Source: Lotus japonicus (taxonomy: Eukaryota; Streptophyta; Magnoliopsida; Fabales; Fabaceae). From it: a stretch of DNA of 64,000 nucleotides. The notes under the pieces were generated by a model. It did not search any database. It saw only the letters and a list, made by a program, of their open reading frames with translations, and had not been told where the DNA came from. Every line of letters starts with the position of its first letter. The stretch's first letter is position 1. Of this stretch, positions 12,745-24,318 are shown in pieces. The stretch covers positions 49,187,096 through 49,251,095 of the forward strand of contig NC_080045.1 of NCBI RefSeq assembly GCF_012489685.1. The letters are read 5' to 3'. Made by a program: the position numbers and the translations under genes.

Positions 12745-15378
12745 GGCTAGTTTTTTGTCCCTAACCTTTACCAAATGCTTGGTTTTCGTCTCTTGCCGAG
12801 CAAAGGTGGGTTTTAATCCCTAATCTTTGCCAAAATGTTTGGTTTTCATCCCTTCGGAGCTCTGGGTCAACACTGGAGCTCCGGTGGCTCATGTGACATT
12901 GCCACATGAGATTAATGAGGCTAGGTATTTTTTTTTTTTTTAAAATGAAATTATTCTCTTCACCATATTTTCTGTTGTTTGCGTTAATTGGGGTGTTCTA
13001 ATTAAACTCTTCAATAGCAATAAACTAATATTTCCCCTTCTTCAACAGCCTACACCCACTCAAAGTTTCCAGATCTTTCACAATCTCCAAATTATGTTTA
13101 ATCTCAACAATTCTTTTCATCTTTCAAAAAGCAATTTAAAATAGTATTTCCACTCACCCAAAACGTGATCCTCCACACCACCCCTCCCAATCCCAACACA
13201 CCATCAACAACAATCAAACCCTGTGCTACGAGCCCAAATCAGAACTCGATCTGTTGGAAAAATTACATTTATTTATTTTAATTTAAAATTCTGATTTAAA
13301 TATAATTGATATTTTTATTTAACAATTATTTATTTTCTTATATATTTTAATATTATATTCTTTCCTAAGTGTTTACTTGTTGAAAAAGTATCAAAACTGA
13401 AGTTACTTATTTTCCTATTTTTTAGCCCACATGAGGCATGCTTCAAATGAGTCAAAACAAACTCCTATTTTGTTGTGGCAGACTTCATGTTGCCTATTTA
13501 CTTGGTGCACGTTCAGCAAGTTGGGAGAGACAGCAACAGCAGCAAAATGATTTTCCCCTACATCTATTAAAAACGTTTTTCTCTTCTTCTTTTTCCTATG
13601 GTTTTTTCACAATTTCTCTAAAGAGCACAAACTTGTTCATCAGTTCGGGGATCTTTTGCTGCACACGAATGATCCGGCGTGTTGACGTATCTTGGGAGAG
13701 GAGCGCATTTAAGTTCTCATTCTACCCTGTGCAGTGGGAGCGTTTTCTCTCTAAGGACAGCGCTTAGCGCGCTTCAACCCAGGCTATTCTAAACTCATGC
13801 TCTTATTTACTTGTCATTAATAATTGTTTGATTCTTATTGTAATATGTTGTGCTTAATCAATATCAATATGTGTAATTCATCTTCGATTATATTTGTTGT
13901 CTCTCAATGTTTATTCTGCAAGTGTATATTTAATTGTATTTTATAAAATTTTCTAACAATCTTAGAGAGAAAAGCTTCTCATTTTGAAAAAGTTAGAAAC
14001 ATGTAATTGTGTCTCGGCTAATTGAATTGTTTGCCTTGAATATGCTTGTGATTGAAATCTTTATTGGTGACAACAGATAAGCCTTAACCCTCAAGTCTCT
14101 ATTTTTATCTGTGAATTTTGGTGCAAATCTAGGGTTAATGAGTTTTGTGAACTGAGGAAAAACATGATTTATTTGTTTGAATGATATTATCTTTAATGAT
14201 TTATTTCATATGATATAATGAGTATAATTATTGATACTTATTGCCTTCATCTTCCTCTGTTCCGTTCTGTGTGTTTAATTTTAATATCATCGAATATGTG
14301 CTCACGTGAATGTAATCTACAATTATAAAGCCTTTGGTTAATGTGTTTCACAATGGTGGGTGTTAATATGCAAATCTGTGCGGTTTTATTTATAATTTTT
14401 TGTTAGTGTTTGTGGTACTGTATTGTATCTGGTTTTAGTTGAATTGACACTTATCTCAATAAATTTTTGTAGTCCAACGACAGATTGACATGATGCATAT
14501 TAGTTAATTACCATAGAGGAAGGATGGATCTCAGATGCCAGTGGAAATATGGATCCGAGATGCATGTGAAAACCCAGATCCAGGGGTCGTGGTGGCTTGG
14601 TGCGGTGAGGGTTCGTCAAGCACGCACCGCCGCCACGTTTCTGCTCTGAAATCGCGCCGCCACCATCATCTTCATGGAGGCCATCCACCGTAGTGTTCAT
14701 TTCTGCTTTGGATTTGGGTTTCAATGACTGCCTCCCTCTACCTCTCGTTATCTCCTCCTCCCTATCCCTTCAGTCGCACCCTTTGTATAACCACCGATGG
14801 CTTCATAGTGGCTCCGGCCATGGTGGTAAATGTTTGAATAAAAGGTTGATTTGGGGGAATGGGTTGTTAAAAGTTGCGATTTTGAGGAAGAATCAGTGGT
14901 GAAGATGGGGTGAAGGTGGTGTTGGGGTTGCTAGGGTTGGGGTTGGGATGGAGTGTCTGTAAACAATTTCTGGGCTTGGGATGAGGTAAAGGAGAAGAAG
15001 ATGAGAAAGGATGATGGTGTTGATGATGATGAAGAAATATGGGTGAGGGTTTTAATTAATTAAAAAGAGGTTAATTAGTGCATTATGGTGAGGGATTAGT
15101 TTAGGTTGAGGTTTTTAATTAGTGAGTTAAGAGTTTTTAATTACTGAGTTAATTTTCTATTTTTCTTAAAAAAAATTAATAATAATAATACCTGGCTTCA
15201 TTAATCCCATGTGGCAATGCCACATGGGCCACCGGAGCTCCGGCGTTGACCCAGAGCTCCGGAGGGATGAAAACCAAACATTTTGGCAAAGGTTAGGGGC
15301 TAAAACTCACCTTTGCTCCGGCGAGGGACGAAAACCAAGCATTTGGTAAAGGTTAGGGACCAAAAACTTACTTAAGCC
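12745..15378. mobile_element. long-TIR Mutator-like element (MULE-1), non-autonomous
   Basis: A 2634-bp element with terminal inverted repeats of roughly 200 bp (about 12745-12955 and 15170-15378). The right end read inward is GGCTTAAGTAAGTTTTTGG; the left end is a slightly shortened match starting GGCTAG. It is flanked by a perfect 9-bp direct repeat, TTTCTTTTA, at 12736-12744 and 15379-15387, the duplication length typical of Mutator-like transposases. No transposase motif was found inside, so it is non-autonomous. The interior holds a possible nested solo LTR and a GC-richer stretch at 14500-15040 with no recognised gene. The TIRs contain a palindromic GGAGCTCC core. Confidence 0.88.
13252..13958. 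mobile_element. candidate solo LTR (copia-like) nested in MULE-1
   Basis: A 707-bp segment starts TGTTGGAAAA and ends TTTTCTAACA, short inverted termini typical of copia LTRs. It contains AT-rich sequence. The 5-bp flanks (CGATC and ATCTT) do not match, so the call rests only on the ends. Confidence 0.35.
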
Positions 15379-15387
15379 TTTCTTTTA

Positions 15388-15556
15388 TTTAGGATTAGTT
15401 TGGTTTTGAGAAAAGGTGGAGGAAATAAAATAATAAGCTAGCATTCCTCCTTCTCTTCTCTTTTTGTTCTTTAAGAGAAGTAGAAGGTTGTAAAAGAATA
15501 CTGGAAAGGAAGAAATGATAACTAACTGGTCCTCATCCTCTATTTTGTGTATTTTA
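15388..15556. other. short spacer between MULE-1 and a LINE fragment
   Basis: AT-rich spacer with purine-rich AGAAGTAGAAGG text; no feature recognised. Confidence 0.3.
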
Positions 15557-15571
15557 TTCCTCCGTTTGTGT

Positions 15572-16060
15572 TTTTTTTAAAAGCAAAATTATCATTGATA
15601 GGCACAAGGGGTGCCACCCATAGTACAAAGTAAAATACAAAGGGGTATAGAATAAGAGGAAAATAACAGAAGCAAAAGACAGAGAAGAGGTACAGAACAG
15701 AACAAGCGAAAATTACAAAGAGAATAAAGCACAAAATAGAGGAAGTCCCAATTCTAGTACCAACTTTCAGCCCTCAGAACTCAAAACAGAACCAAAATGG
15801 GGATATTTAACCCAGCATCTTGATGCACACAATCGGGTTTGATAGCCAGTCATAAATTGAAAATTGAGGTCCCTTCACCCTGCTTGAAATCCAATGCCAG
15901 GCCCTTCGAGTGGCAGTTTCAAACACTTCACCTTCATGTGATTTATTACCTCTGAAGACTAGGTTGTTTCGATGGATCCACAAAGACCAGAGTACAACCA
16001 TCCAAATTACACGAAAGATTTCATTCTGTTTTGAGTTAAGGCCTAGGCAGTTTCAAACAC
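15572..16060 (-). mobile_element. 5'-truncated LINE fragment (3' end only)
   Basis: On the minus strand this is the tail of an L1-type LINE. The ORF2 C-terminus (15807-16001) has WSLWIHRNNLVFRG, which corresponds to SIWVHRNAVAFKG in the larger LINE at 48.6 kb. A short 3' UTR and a poly(A) run follow at 15572-15578. The 15-bp direct repeat TTCCTCCGTTTGTGT flanks it (15557-15571 and 16061-16075), the target duplication expected of target-primed reverse transcription. Everything upstream of the last ~65 codons is missing. The 18-mer GGCAGTTTCAAACACTTC occurs both inside (15912-15929) and at the 5' junction (16047-16064). Confidence 0.85.
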
Positions 16061-16075
16061 TTCCTCCGTTTGTGT

Positions 16076-16739
16076 ATTTTCTTCTGTTAACATGTCTCAT
16101 CTTTGTGTATTTTGTTTCTTCAACTGTTTAGTGGTTTATAAGGGATAGTTCTTTGTGTGTGGGAAGAGAAGTGATTAGGGTTTCTTCTGAGCTTGTGAAG
16201 TGGGGAGTGAGAGGCTAGGTTTTTTTCGAGTTTGTGAACTAGGGAGAAGAGAATAATGTGTGACAGCTGTGCATCACATATAATTAGGGTTTTTTTAGTT
16301 CCCTCCCTCCATTGTGCATGAGTAAGGGTATATGTCATTTTTTTTTAACCAGGTGTGCTATTGGTCGGGTTGAATTTCAGAGTAATTTTTTCTCAATTTG
16401 AGTCTGATCATATAAGACCTCATTGTTGTACTTGTTGTCCGACTCGACGCCCTTAAGTGCACAAATCAAACGTTGGGTTTTTCGATTCCAGTTCCGACAA
16501 AGGATTAATGCCAATGGACAACCACCTCAGTTAGCGCGACACCACTTTGCATTGCAATATACAACCTTCCAATATTCCATATTTTCTTTTTGTTCCCTTT
16601 GTATTGTTGTAATATGCGGTAGATTTTGACATCTTTTTGTTTGCAGTGTGGCTAAGCCACATATAGGGGGCACGTTGGTCATGAGACAATAGAAACTAGT
16701 CGTTTCTTGCGTTAGAACATACGATAGGATGGAGGTTTT
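16076..16739. other. intergenic DNA, no gene recognised
   Basis: Several short open frames on both strands show no family features. The part after about 16360 may belong to the transposon-like sequence that follows. Confidence 0.3.
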
Positions 16740-16935
16740 GCGGACAATATTATTCAAACACGACTTACCAATTAAACCATAATTGACCGAGTTACTAGTT
16801 TTAGTATCAAAAAAATCGGTTCAAACAACTTATAGTGGTTTGAGTGGTTTTTCGATCCGACTACCGGGTCAGATTATTCAATGACCTAGTTCAGGTCTGA
16901 CCGATTCAATTGTCAGTCCAAGTCCATTTTAATAA
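16740..16935. mobile_element. terminal segment of a probable hAT-like element
   Basis: Sequence dense in CCGGGT, GACCGA and GGTCTGACC motifs ends in TTTTAATAACACT. This resembles the terminus at the left edge of the window (TTATAACACTG). No matching second end or duplication was found, so it is a relic or misplaced boundary. Confidence 0.3.
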
Positions 16936-17360
16936 CACTAATCACAACAACTAACCGACGGAAATAAAACTATTCTTTTTTATGTAACTGATAATCCATT
17001 TATTATTGGTCTTGACACTTAACACTATTATTGGTCTTTTTTTATCGTAACTAGCTAGGTAATTCATTTATTCTTTTTTTCTGATTCGATGGCAGTTCAA
17101 CTACATTTGAACCATTGAATTTGAAAATCGTGCCTCAACACTTAAATAACCTATCCAATTTTAAGAAGATGGTGTCACGTATTTCTTATGATTATCAAAT
17201 ATTCTCCATTTATAGTGTGTTTGAATTTAAGTTCACTTCAATTTAAAAATACATTCGAACCAATAGAAGCAAAGAGTCACTTTCATGTTTTCCGAAATTT
17301 TTGTTTTCTATATCTCATAATATGTATAAACTGAAACTAAACACACAGTTACAGTTAGTG
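16936..17360. other. spacer before the Tat retrotransposon
   Basis: AT-rich, no feature seen. It is the original flanking DNA of the Tat insertion, ending in the CACAT target site. Confidence 0.4.
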
Positions 17361-17365
17361 CACAT

Positions 17366-17645
17366 TGTTCTAGGAATGAACGTTGAGGATAGGTATAGTA
17401 CCTAGAGAGTAGAGAATTGTGCTAGAGAGAATGAGAATGAGAGAGAGAATGCTGAATTTCATGGGTAATTTCATCCAATGAGCCAAAGTCCCTTACAATT
17501 GGTAACTACCTCCTATTTATAGAGTTTGGGTGCTACCTATTGGGCCAATTGGGCCTCCGAGGCTGAGGCCCAACCTAAGGCCAGACCCTCGCCTTGGGGC
17601 GAGCTACACACTGGGCGTTGCCCCTCTAGGGGCTCGCCCAGTCCA
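17366..17645 (-). repeat. 3' LTR of the Tat element
   Basis: 280 bp, same length as the other LTR and about 98% identical by eye. Its minus-strand TATAAATA is at 17514-17521. The sequence just inside it (plus-strand CTAGTCCACAAGACACCG) partly repeats the LTR edge and is not a clear polypurine tract. Confidence 0.92.
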
Positions 17646-18505
17646 CTAGTCCACAAGACACCGAGCTCGAAGTATGAGAGCTAAGTGTGTCTTTTAATGC
17701 CCTCACATGTTCCCTATAGTACACTGGGATCTAAGCTGCCATCATGGCTTTGAGAAAAAATAAGTAAACTACGTTGCCGACATGGCGTAAGCAAAAAGAA
17801 ACAAGCATTTTTGGGTTTTGGCGAACAACCCAAACCGGCAAGTCCACAAGTCCACAAGCGGCGAGAACGACTGCTCTGTACTGGCGATTGGTTGTAGTAG
17901 GTGAGCGATCGTTCGCCGGCGAGAAAGGTGGCAGGCATTGATCGTGTACTAATCACCCAAGCGTTGGCTGGCAATGTCCCTGGCGAGTGGCTAAGCTTTA
18001 ATGCTGGTATTACTTGTCAGGCGATGGCGTTCGGCTTCCCTGGTGGCGAGGCCTTTCGCGCTTCCTCTTATTTTAAAAACCTTTCAAATCCCTACCTGCT
18101 CCACGTGATGTGCCAGTTACATCCGTTTTCCTCTTTCTCCGGAACCTTCACTTCACTTTTCATAACTGTCTCATCGTGCGCAGTAACTCCTCATTACACG
18201 CGACCCACTTTCCAAAAACCATCATGACTTCCAACCTTTCTCACGCGTCCAACACGCGTCACCCTTCCAGCTTCCCCCCTTTTCCTATAAAAACCCTTCT
18301 TCCCTACAATCATCCCTTTCCGAGACCTCTCTTTACTTCCCTAATCGCTTACCAAACTCCCTCCGCCAACTTCCGTTCTGGAGCCGTCGCTTATCATCCT
18401 TTCCGCTACCCACTCTTCACATCCTTCTCCGGTGAGTCCTACTGCCCTTATCTCTGCATCATATATATACTCATCCTTTCCTTCTTTCCATTTCACTGTC
18501 TAAAA
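17646..18505 (+). promoter_or_regulatory. promoter and 5' leader of the Tat antisense gene
   Basis: GC-richer than the flanks. TATAAAAA at 18286-18293 is followed by a pyrimidine-rich leader (18300-18480) that runs into the ATG at 18506. This arrangement suggests transcription on the plus strand, opposite to gag-pol, from a promoter separate from the LTRs. The transcription start is inferred. Confidence 0.5.
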
Positions 18506-18567
18506 ATGGCTTCAAACCCTAACTCCCCTAATCACTCCTCCCCTAACTCCCCTAACCACCCCTCTTC

Positions 18568-20847
18568 TGTAACACCCCCTTTTTCCCATTGTTTTATTTA
18601 AAAACGTTTATCAGAGTTTAAAAACATATCAAGGGAGTATTACACTTCTTCACGAAAACTCATTAAAATTAACACTGATTGTGTTTGAAAATTTATAAGT
18701 TCATATGCTTTTCAAAGAATGAATTATTCCTGCCAATGAAATTTCTAAACCAGTCAGATAATCCTAAGATGCATAAAATCACTTATTTAAATAGGTTTAT
18801 CTTCCATGATATTCCAATAAAATTCATCATACTCAGAACTGAATTTCATAAGCACTTCGGCCGTCAACAGTACGACATCGCCATCATTTAGAAAATTATT
18901 CAACAACTTCCATAAGAAGAGATTATAAAATCCTCTCAACATAAATGTAAAAGTAACGTAAAATATCTAACCAGTGTTACATTACAGAGCAAGACACTTA
19001 TTTTATAATAATAATAATAATAATAACATAAGCTAAGACTCTCCGAAGCTACTCCTCATGAGCCACATCTCTACCTCCTGTACCTGAGCGATGTCGCATA
19101 GAACATCATTCCAACAGAAGGGTAAGAACTTACATTGTATAAAATATAACATAACAAAGAGCAAGTAAACAATTCAGATCCTGCTTTATAAACTCTTCAC
19201 CTTTACTTTAAAATCTGAGTGATTATAATATTTTCTCTCAAGACAGTTTCACAATTCTTATTAATGTTTCGAAAAATTATAAGCTTAAAGAAGAATAATA
19301 ATTCGACTTTACCACAACAGCAAAACAATTCACCAACAAATCACCAAACACATAAAACCACTGAAAACGTGAAACTTAGTGTGTGAGACTCTAATGTATG
19401 CATGTGGTACCAATTGTTAACCTTAGCGGTATCACCGCGTCCACTCCAGACAGTTAACCACCAATGAAGTCCACTCCAGACTTCCAGAACCACGCCAGTT
19501 CTGGGACAAACCTCAGTTTTCCGATGAAAACCGACACGTTGCCTCTTGACTAAATGAAGTGTATTTCGTGCAAAAACTCATAAATTAAAACATGCAATTT
19601 TGAGACCACTCCAGCCCCAAATATATAACATATTTTCTCACCAAATTCCATAACGGAAATCACACCAAAATTGCACAAAATAACACTTCAATACAATTAT
19701 CAAATCATTCACTATTCCACTGACAAAATAGCAACACAAAATCATCAAATGTCTCATATCAATTACTAGAATCAGTTTCAGAATCAATCTCAGAAATAAG
19801 CAGAAACATAGCAAACTTGCATATAATCCTGGTACTAAATGAGCAGTCCAAAAATTATGAAAATTTTACCAAACATAGCCTTATACGTTAGCTTTCATAT
19901 AAAATTGGTTTCACCCAATTTGGAATTCTGTAGAGAGAGTTATGGTCTCTACAGCACAGGCTGTTAGGGTTTCTGCGAGCAGAAACAGAGTGAACTTGCA
20001 GATAATTCTGGTATTGAACCAGCAATCTAAAAATTATGATAATATTACCCAATATAGCCCTATGAGTTAGCTTTCATAAAAAATTGGTTTCACTCAATTC
20101 GGAATTCTGTAGAGAGAGTTATGCTCTCTATAACACAGGCTGCTAGGGTGTCTGCGGGCAGAAACAGAATAAACTTGCAAATGATTCTGGTATTGAACCA
20201 GCAATCGAAAAATTATGAAAATATTACCCAACATAGCCCTATGAGTTAGCTTTCATACAAAATTGGTTTCACTCAATTTGGAATTCTGTAGAGAGAGTTA
20301 TGCTCTCTACAACACAGACTGTTAGGGTATCTGCGGGCAAAACATAACAGAACCCAATTTTCCCCGGAACCTCAATTTCGCTCAAAATCAATTTTTCTCA
20401 CCACATGTTAACACTCAACACAGTCTCTCAGTTCTGAATTTTCAAAAAAGATGAGGGTTCCTTCATGTTAAACTCAACCTCTGTTATTCTACAATTATAC
20501 AAGATAAATTCAAACCCTTACCTCTTGAAGATCAAATTCTAGGTTTTTTTCTTCTCTTTTCTCCCCTTCTCTCTTTCACGCTTCTTTTCTTCTCCTCTGC
20601 TAACTTCTCCAATTCTCAAATTCTGATTTCTCTCTTTCTAATTCACTCATATCCCTTAAATAGTCATACTAATGGGCCCCACTCTCAATTACTCACACAA
20701 AAACCTAACAAACTTATTTATCTAAATCTTATTCTATATCACATGAGATTTAAATTATAATCACATAATTCATCAAATTACCATATAGCATAATAATAAT
20801 TAAGATAAAATAATAAATAACCTAATAACGAAAAGTGGGGTGTTACA
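18568..20847 (-). mobile_element. solo LTR (2.28 kb) nested in the Tat antisense gene
   Basis: Starts TGTAACACCCC and ends GGGGTGTTACA, an 11-bp inverted terminus, and is flanked by the perfect 5-bp duplication TCTTC (18563-18567, 20848-20852). No gag or pol lies inside, so it is one LTR left by recombination. On the minus strand, CTATTTAAGG near 20655 followed by a GA-rich leader suggests promoter orientation. It holds three tandem ~179-bp repeats. Large LTRs with this terminus are common in Tekay/Del-type gypsy elements; that assignment is inference. Confidence 0.88.
19801..20337. repeat. three tandem ~179-bp repeats inside the solo LTR
   Basis: Units start at 19801, 19980 and 20159. Each begins CAGAAACA and contains CTTGCA, GGTATTGAACCAGCA-type text, TTAGCTTTCAT, TTGGTTTCAC, GGAATTCTGTAGAGAGAGTT and CTGCGRGC. 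They differ by scattered substitutions; units 2 and 3 are closest. Confidence 0.85.
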
Positions 20848-23449
20848 TCTTCCTCTTCCGGGAGTGACCCTGACTCCACCGCAGCCGGCGGCCTCCGCTT
20901 AGAGGTCTCGGAGATCCCTCCTTACCGATTAAAAACCTTCGCCACTCTGCCCCTTCCAGTTCAAAGAGCCCCCACCCACGAAGCCATAGACCAACCTTCC
21001 ATTTTCCAAGATAGTGATCTCATCGTGCAATTCGTGAGCACCCTGGGTGGTTTGTCTGACGATGATGAGTTTAACGCCAAACTCAGGATTTGGACCTGCA
21101 GTTCTGGGGACCGCCCCTGGCTTCATAAGCTCAATGGCGACGTAAAGAGATCCCACTTTTTCTTTGCGTACGAATACATGTTTGGCGAGCTTGGAATCAG
21201 GCTTCCTTTCTCGCCCTTTGTCCAAACCGTCCTCCGCGACATCAACGCGGCTCCCTGTCAACTTCACCCCAACGCCTGGGCCTTCATCCGGTGCTTTGAA
21301 ATTTTATGCGCCGCGGTTGGCACCGCCCCGTCTCCCACCAGCTTCTTCTACCTCTACGATGTTGACTCCAAGTCCATCAAAAATAGAGGATGGATCTCCT
21401 TAAAGGCCCGAGTCGGCCGAAAGTGCTTGAATCCCCACAAAAGTAACGCGAAGTCCTCCTTTGCGCTGAGGTACTTTCGTGTGGCGGTTCACCCCGCCTA
21501 TCCAGAGGCCTTCACCCTTAGGGACGGGACCGCCCTTTTCCCTCTTTACTGGACGGAGAAGCCCAATGGGATTACTGATCCTTCAGAGGAATCTTTGTCC
21601 GCCAACGACAAAGCCTTTCTGAATCTTCTTGCCCCGCTTCCCATCCTTGACTGCACAACAGTCCTTGAGGGCGCTGGCCTCTCAAGGACTCCCAAATATT
21701 TAGGTTATCCATAGCTTACTTTTATCATCGGCATTTTCTTTCTCATCTCCTATATCGTCATTGATCTTCCTTTTTTTTATTGTTGCAGAAGATATGAATT
21801 TCACCAACGTCGAGCTCCTGAAAGCCCGCGAGAGGAGAATGGCTCGTTTTTCCCCAAAATTCAACGCTGAGGGCGATGTGAAAAAGCGGGGCGGTGCTGA
21901 GAACCAAGCTGAGGGCGCCAAAGCCCCCAAGAGGAGAAAATTGGTCAAGGCCTCCTCCGTCGCCGGCTCTTCCAACCCTGGCGCTCAGCCCACCACTGCT
22001 GCTGCGTCTAAAGGCAAAAATGTCGCTGAAGCCTCCGTCGCCGCGGCTACCGAGTCAACCACCGTCCCAGCCTCCATTCCTGCCACTGCAGGTGCGGCCG
22101 CCGCTGCTGCCGCCGAGTCCACTGCTGGCGCCACAACCGCCTCCGCCGGTGCCACAACCACCTCTGCTGACCAGCCACCAGCCGCTGACACAACCACCAA
22201 CATTTCTCAATCCTCAGCTGTTGAGAAACTTGCCACCGTCAATGCCACAAAAGCTGCTGCGTCTTCCGACACTCCTGTTGGGGAGAAAGAAAAAGAAAAT
22301 GAAACCCCGAAGTCTCCCTCTCGCCAAGACGCGCCTCCTAGCCCGCCCCCAACAAATGATGGGGGCTCCATACCTTCCCCGCCTCAACAAGGGGGAAAAT
22401 CCTGTCCTGGCGCTGCCATTACCTCTGAAGCAGCCCGAATTGAGCAAGCTCCTGCTCCCGAGGGCGGTTCTTCCAGCTATTATAATATGCTTCCCAACGC
22501 CATTGAACCTTCAGAATTCTTACTTACTAGCCTCAACCGTGACGCCATAGAAAAAGAAGTTTTGAGTCGGGGCATCAATGAAACCAAGGAGGAGACTCTT
22601 GCTTGTCTCCTACGCGCTGGGTGCATCTTTGCCCACGCGTTTGAAAAGTTCAACGCCGCCGCCGTTGAAGCTGAGCGGTTGAAGGCCGAGAGTGCTCAGC
22701 ATTAAGAAGCCGCCGCTGCTTGGGAAAAGCGCTTCGACAAACTGGCGACGCAGGCGGGAAAAGACAAAGTCCATGCCGATAAGTTGATTGGCACGGCGGG
22801 AATTAAAATCGGCGAACTGGAGGATCAGCTAGCGCTGATGAAGGAAGAAGCGGATGATCTCGATGCAAGTCTTCAAGCGTGCAAAAAGGAAAAAGAACAA
22901 GCTGAGAAGGACTTGATCGCCAGGGGCGAAACGCTGGTTGCTAAGGAGTCAGAGCTCAAAGCATTGCACGCTGAGCTGGAGTCAATGAAAAAGGCGCTGG
23001 CGGAGCAAGAGAAAAAGTCGGCTGAGTCTTTGGCTTCGGCCAGGTCTGACATGGAGGCGGTGATGCGAGCCACGTTTGAAGAGATCAAGAAAGCAAACGA
23101 GGCTCATGGGGAAGCCCTCGCCACTAAAGACGCTGAGATTACCACCCATCTCGCGAAGATTAAAGGGCTAGAGGACGAGCTGGCGATGGAAAAGGCCAAA
23201 GCCACTGAGGCGAGAGAACAAGTCGCTGACATTGCCTATGACAATCGTGAGCGCGGCTTCTACCTCGCCAAAGACCAGGCCCAGCATTTGTTCCCGAACC
23301 TTGATTTCAGCGCTATGGGGGTAATGAAGGAGATCACCGCTGAAGGACTGGTCGGTCCTGACGATACTCCTCTGATTGACCAACACCTCTGGACGGCAGC
23401 TGAAGAAGAAGAAGAAGAAGCAGGAGAGGAAGAAAGAAATAATGAGTAG

Positions 23450-24318
23450 TGTAACTTTAATTTTACTTAGCTTTTACTGCCTTCTGTAATGCACTTTCCG
23501 TCATTCCTATATATAAACAACCCCTCGTCATAGCTTTATATTATCTCCGAATACATTGTAAATTTTGTTGGATTGCTTTCGCCGTACATTTTTTGGTCGT
23601 TGGGAATGGATTCATAGTTTAAACGCCCTGACGCCCGGAGTAATAAAATACTCAACATCCTGAGTGACTAAGCACTCGCCTTCCACCTTATTCATTCGCC
23701 GACCTTATATCCTGCGCTATTTTTCACGCGTCATGTGATTGAATTACGCCTAACGATTCTGTGCGTTAATTTTAACTAGGGCTTGCTGCTTGGTATTTCT
23801 CCACCAAGACTTTAAACATTCTCCACAAAGGGATAAATGACCTCCACTCTTGAGGGCTTCGCCCGGGGCTTTGCCCGCTCGGGGCTTACGATGCTTGGGT
23901 CCCAATGGCCATTTGGGGGTCCCAAGACTTTTGCCTAGTTAATGGCGCTCGTCGTATTCTGGCGAGACTTACCCAGCACATCGTTTACGGGACCGGCGAT
24001 CACGTCAGACTTTCCGGGGGGAGATTCCCAGGCGTCAAAGGCCATTTGTGAAATCGCCACCACCTTCAGGGTTCCAGCAAGCCCCTTTGGGGATCAAGCT
24101 TTTCCCACCTAGTGATCGCCGTAATTCTTTGTGTCGATCGGCAATTCCGACCGTCAGGGAATCCCTGGGATTTTTAGACACGAATTTCATGAATTTTCGT
24201 TTTATTGATGATGCGTCTCATTAAAAAACTCCTTTCGGAGAAAAAGAGTACGCTTTTGTTACAATGGAGAGTTCCGAGGTACATTGAAAACATCTATCTT
24301 TGGCGAATACGCTCACAA
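23450..24318. other. convergent region between the antisense gene and pol (Tat element)
   Basis: This 0.87-kb stretch lies between the stop of the plus-strand antisense gene and the stop of the minus-strand pol, so the two transcripts converge here. It has no coding signal. It presumably holds both 3' ends; several AATAAA-like motifs are present but none can be assigned. Confidence 0.5.

Larger units (their letters stand above)
18506..23449 (+). pseudogene. Tat-element antisense gene (Transposase_28-type domain plus coiled coil), disrupted
   Basis: Coding blocks: 18506-18567, then 20853-21703 after the nested solo LTR, then a GT-AG intron 21704-21788 (85 bp, phase 1), then 21789-23449. Leaving out the insertion and one copy of its duplication, all blocks share one frame (858 codons). 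A TAA at 22703-22705 is the only other break. Features in order: a Ser/Pro-rich N-terminus; a ~200-residue globular region with GIRLPFSPFVQTVL and LHPNAWAFIRCFEILC, resembling the 'putative gypsy-type transposon' (Transposase_28) family; a basic KRRK patch; a long Ala/Thr/Pro-rich linker (about 22000-22450); a Lys/Glu-rich coiled coil (22780-23240); and an acidic tail of Glu residues. Such antisense genes are known in Tat elements; their function is unresolved. Confidence 0.85.

Noticed and set aside
13252..13958. Confident solo LTR inside MULE-1
   Set aside because: Terminal motifs fit, but the 5-bp flanks differ; kept only as a low-confidence candidate.
21894..22550. 218-residue Pro/Leu-rich frame
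   Set aside because: Shadow of the Ala/Thr/Pro-rich linker of the antisense gene in another frame.
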